Source: Sipunculus nudus (lineage: Eukaryota; Annelida; Sipuncula; Golfingiida; Sipunculidae). From it: 64,000 nt of DNA. Positions 60,028 through 64,000 of the stretch are shown in pieces. The stretch lies in contig CM049308.1 in the NCBI GenBank assembly GCA_026874595.1, positions 42,973,327 to 43,037,326 on the forward strand, read 5' to 3'. Below the pieces are notes generated by a model. It saw only the letters and a list, made by a program, of their open reading frames with translations. It had not been told where the DNA came from and made no database searches. How positions within the stretch are numbered: position 1 is the stretch's first letter; each line of letters opens with the position of its first letter. Both the position numbers and the translations under genes were made by a program.

Positions 60028-61612
60028 CAAGGCCTACAGGCCTAATGCAAACCTGTGCAAAGTTTGGGAGTATGAATGGAGGTTTATTTTTAAGATTTGA
60101 TATTGATCCTCTTAAGTCCTGCATATCTACCTTAGTCATTATGATTTCAACAAAATGGACTTTTCGGACCTGCAAGTTTCAGACCATGACATTTCAAAAC
60201 TAGAATATGGGTAGTCGACAAATGACTATGTGTATCCGCAGAAATCAGAGTGGGACTGGTGAAGTGAGGCATGGATTAAGTGGAAAGGAGAATAGAGTGA
60301 GGTGTGTAGCATATTAGCATGGATGTCTGCAGAGTAAACGTGAATGTAGGTGGTGCCACCTGTCATAAAATCGAGAAAATTGTCCAGGATGTATAAACCT
60401 GCAAGATTTCAGGTGGATAAGTCAAACCACTGCTGAGATATGAGTGATTCTATCCCCAGGCAGATGAACAGATGGACGCTGTGCAAAAATGGTTGAAGGT
60501 GGCGCCACCATTTTTAGTGTATGTTATAAAGCTATCAAAGGCCTACAATTGTGCAAAATTTTTAGCATGGTCGGTCAAACGGTTCCCAAGATATGTGGGT
60601 TTATGTGTGGAAACAGACACACAAATGGAAGCTGGGCAGCAAGAAAGGTCCCAGGTCAACCAAAAATGAGGGCGCAGCAGTTCACATGTGACCTGATGAT
60701 AAACCTGATTCGCTTAAAATGCAAACAAAGTTTTTTCAAACAGTTTAAAGATATAGTTCCAATAATCTGGAAATTCTGCATCTAGACATTGTGTCTAGAT
60801 GTCTAGATGCTGTGTCTAGATGTCTAGACACATTGTCTAGACACCCGCCAGAGCCAGGTCAGTTGCCATGGTGATGTCTGCACCCCATCTGTTTGTACTG
60901 AGTGACCTCTTAACTTGGCTGCTGAAACTCAGCATGTTGTCAAATCTATTTTCAAACAAAGCTGTATTTACCCAATCTATTCTTTTAAAACTGGCAAAAC
61001 CCTACCATAGAATAATTCTTGTTAAGTTTAAACCAATCAGCTGAACAGTTTACGCATAAATCAGTGTATAAACTAGAAGAGTTTAAAATTACATTTTCAC
61101 TTGTAAAAAACACATCAATGTAGGTGGCGCCATCAATACCTCAATTTCAGATATGACATATGTGACAAACATTGGTAGAAATTTGGTGATTATAGCTCTA
61201 GCCGTTTCTGAGATTTTAATTTTAGTGTGCTTTTTTGGACAGATGACTAAGTTCAACCTCCTGTAACTCGGCCAAAAATCTTCGAACTGGAACCATTCGA
61301 ACAAACTTGAAAAAGATTATTCCAGGGATCATTTCTGTTAAATATTGGACAATTTGGTTGGACAATTTAGGAGAAGATTTTTAAAGCTTTTTTAGCTTTT
61401 TCCCTTTAAAATCTAAGAAAATTCAGTTAGAAAAAAAATAAACAAAATCCAATAGAGTTTTTCAATAGCTGATTATTTACAAAAAATTTGGTGATGCTAG
61501 CTTCTGCCGTTTTTTAAGATAGCTATGGTTAACGCACAGACAACGCACGATGCATGACAGACGACGCACGATGGACGACGCCACACCATCACATAAGCTC
61601 ACAGGTTCATTT
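60028..61612 (-). mobile_element. Family C Helentron-like element, copy 2, with family B insertion
   Basis: The 3' end on the minus strand is a hairpin AGGCCTGTAGGCCT and CCTTG next to T (60028-60043), preceded by CACAGGTTTGC. The 5' end near 61600-61612 keeps GAACCTGTGAGCTTATGTG. The stretch 61120-61612 closely matches 43090-43565 of copy 1. The family B fragment at 60200 lies inside. A TCTAGACA-rich stretch at about 60780-60845 is a local simple repeat. Confidence 0.65.
60200..60706 (-). mobile_element. Family B element, copy 3, 5'-truncated
   Basis: The 3' end shows terminal CTAG (60200-60203), the GTAGTCGACAAATGACTA hairpin region and GGATAC. It continues with the family B unit, including an exact GGTGGCGCCACC at 60498-60509, and fades out near 60706 without the 5' hairpin. 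Confidence 0.65.
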
Positions 61613-64000
61613 AAAATACAAAAGTGTTTGCCAAAGACCATCGATCCATCCTAATGACATACTGGAATGGGGCCTTTCTTAATTAATTCAAAATACGAGT
61701 AACCATTCAGATGACAATTTTTTTCTCCAAAATAAAAAGATCTAAGAAATAACAACAAGTGTCCGTTGTTCGAGAATTCGCCGTTGAATTTGAAACTAAA
61801 CGGTAAAGCTCATAATTAATTTCATAAAGGTGACCAGTTCTCAAACAAATCAGGGAACTTGGTTATCAAATTTACGGGGAAAATATGAAGTACTTAAAAC
61901 ATTCAGAGGGTCACAATAATCCAGCAATTTAGCTGACATAAGGTCAACATTTTCAAACTCATCTGTGATTTTGATTGAAACAAAATGTGCATGGTGTAAG
62001 TTCTGTGGGAAAAAAATATGCATGACTTCAAAGGTATGGGGCTCACAGAAACGCCATATTTCCACTGAAGTGACTGTGAAATTAACATTAATGTAACCAG
62101 TTTTCAGATCATCTCAAAGGCGTGTCAAATTTTAAGGGGAAAATATGCAGTAATCAATATGTTATGGGGTTCACAAAAATTCAGTATTTCAGCAGGTTTG
62201 ACCTTAAAGATCAAGGTCAAGATCATAAGTTTTAAAACTTAATCAGGACTTAGATAAACACAAGTGTGCACCAGTTTTGAGGGGAACAATTATAGAATAT
62301 GAATATAGTCCTTCAAAACTTATGGTGTTCACAGTCATCCATTATTTCCCTAGCTTTGACCCTGAAGTTGATGGTTACGTTCAAACAAGTCAACTTTCAC
62401 TGAAACAATGCGTGGAACAAATTTTAGGGAAAATATGCAGTACTGAAAAAAGTCAAGTGTTCACAAAATTTCTATATTACTGCAAAATAAAGGTCAGGAT
62501 TGCAAGTAGAGCTGTGGACTGGACCTTACTTTTAAAGGTTTAAGCTAAACAGGGTACTTTATTGATTTAGTTGCAACCTACACATCTTGTATGAGCAAGT
62601 TGTAATTAACTTTTACAAGAAAGACTCTTTAACTACAAAATTTATATCAAGCAAATGCTAATTCAAAAGAATTATTATAAACGTATATTATTTTATATTT
62701 ATGTTCTCAGAGTAACAGTAAAGGGGCATATTTTGTTATTAACTTATGACTGAAGTGTAATATTCACTATTAGAATCATTGTCCCCTGCTGTGTTGTACA
62801 ATGCTGATGCTTTCCTCTGTATCACTGTGTATCAATCGTGATAAAAACAATTTCTATACATTAAATACATAGGACCATATATACCCTATATATCAAATAA
62901 TTAACGTTAGATTAATAAGTTTTCTATTTTCAAATCGCACTTAAACCAGTGCTTCACTATTCAGCACATGTCAACTTGCATCCATTCCTGCCCAGGAACT
63001 CATTTAATCAGCTCGTCCCTGCACAATATGGTTTAAATTCTGGCCACCATGCATGCCCTGCACAGTAACACAAAATATTCCACAGTTTTCATAATGGAAT
63101 TGATCGGACTGCTAATGTGATGAACTCCACCTAGGGGTGGCCCTTGTTCTTACCTCTAGTCACAAGTTTATAATCTGAAAACTTTATTAAAACAATTTAT
63201 CACCAAATTTGAGGAAAATATTTATGCAGTAATTCAAGTTATGGGGTTCACAATAATTCTGTATTTTGGTTGATTTAGCCTTCAAGGTCTCCAGCAGATT
63301 ATAGGTGACAGTGATCTAATTTTGGTTTTCTATGAAGATTTTACCAGGACTGTTAACTTAAGCAAGACCTTTCAATGACTAATTTTCATCATAAAATAAT
63401 GAATGCGAACACAAGTATCCTTTATGAAAAACTAACTGATGTTGCTGGTACGATTTTAGACCAGTAATGAGCTTGTGAATATATTTCAACCATCGGTATA
63501 AGCATGGAAACAGTCATGCAAAACGATGAGTTTAACATAGTTGACCAAGATAAGGTGAGCCATGCAAGGGTTTAAATAACTTCCAAGAAGTGTTCTGAAT
63601 GTGACAGAGAGTCATCTTGTAGAGAATGAATACAGTCATATATGGCAGTCACAGTGACCCATTTTTTGGAAGAATTTACATACACCTGTCCACATAAAGG
63701 CTTTTTGAAACTGTTATGAAATATGCCCTGATAACAGTTGTATAGTATGAATGAAGGACAGTTAAGTGAGCCCTCCATCTGAAGAAGATGGACTTTAAAT
63801 CTACATACCTACCTCAGCATATATCTACTTTCCCTCAAGCAAATATGATAACTTCCCAATCACCTAAAGATACTGGAAAATTAGAAACGTACTGACATTA
63901 CTAATATCTGGTAATTATTATACCGTTAAGAATTTGGCACATGAAATGACAAGAAATGTCTGCTACCTGTGAGGCCACTGTCTCTTAAGTCCCTGGCAAG
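61613..64000. other. Right edge: one degenerate tandem repeat, otherwise unassigned
   Basis: Five diverged units of 130-147 bp lie at about 61840-62530, marked by GGGGAAAATATG phrases near 61877, 62007, 62138, 62280 and 62427, each followed by GGGTTCACA-type text. A single further unit lies at about 63195-63290. The rest shows no gene; short frames at 62277 and 63572 are unconvincing. Confidence 0.55.

Overview
This window is AT-rich animal DNA, most likely from a mollusc (possibly a bivalve). The clues are a spliced TWIK-type potassium-channel gene, many invertebrate-type transposon families, and satellite-cored Helentron-like repeats of the kind described in bivalves. The species cannot be named from the sequence alone. 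Only one host gene is recognisable: the last two coding exons of a two-pore-domain K+ channel (12950-13348 and 14394-14596, plus strand). Nearly everything else is mobile DNA or its remains.

Layout. 1-510: GIY-YIG endonuclease fragment of a Penelope-like element. 1.5-2.4 kb: satellite of about 155 bp. 3.1-8.0 kb: two Helentron-like non-autonomous copies. 8.0-12.9 kb: no coding sequence recognised. 12.95-14.6 kb: K+ channel exons. 15.0-15.4 kb: G-rich minisatellite. 15.9-17.0 kb: third Helentron-like copy. 17.0-18.85 kb: decayed minus-strand LINE. 19.7-20.06 kb: second GIY-YIG fragment. 21.6-22.9 kb: satellite of about 321 bp. 23252-47333: an LTR retrotransposon flanked by a CTAG target duplication. 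48.0-48.3 kb: tRNA-derived SINE. 48.5-64 kb: more satellites and Helentron-like elements, several nested.

The LTR element carries gag, protease, integrase and then reverse transcriptase/RNase H. That Ty1/copia-like order within a Ty3/gypsy-type element is the hallmark of the Gmr1-like group. Its integrase is split by a minus-strand insertion of about 16.6 kb (27110-43750): a Helentron encoding, from its N-terminus, a tegument/OTU-like cysteine protease, a Lys/Arg repeat tract, an N-terminal domain, HUH Rep, a PIF1-like helicase and an apurinic-type endonuclease. Its reverse transcriptase is split by a 902-bp hAT-type element with an 8-bp target duplication.

The Helentron's two ends are fixed by the interrupted retrotransposon. 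The same ends recur on small elements across the window (family A), so this copy looks like the autonomous relative of those repeats. Two further families (B and C) have different ends but the same plan: a short 5' terminal repeat, a satellite core, its inverted copy near the 3' end, a 3' hairpin, and a terminal CTTG or CTAG followed by T. The satellites of most of these elements share the 12-bp palindrome GGTGGCGCCACC. The nesting gives a relative chronology and shows family A was mobile both before and after family C. All transposon proteins here carry stops and frameshifts, so these copies are inactive.
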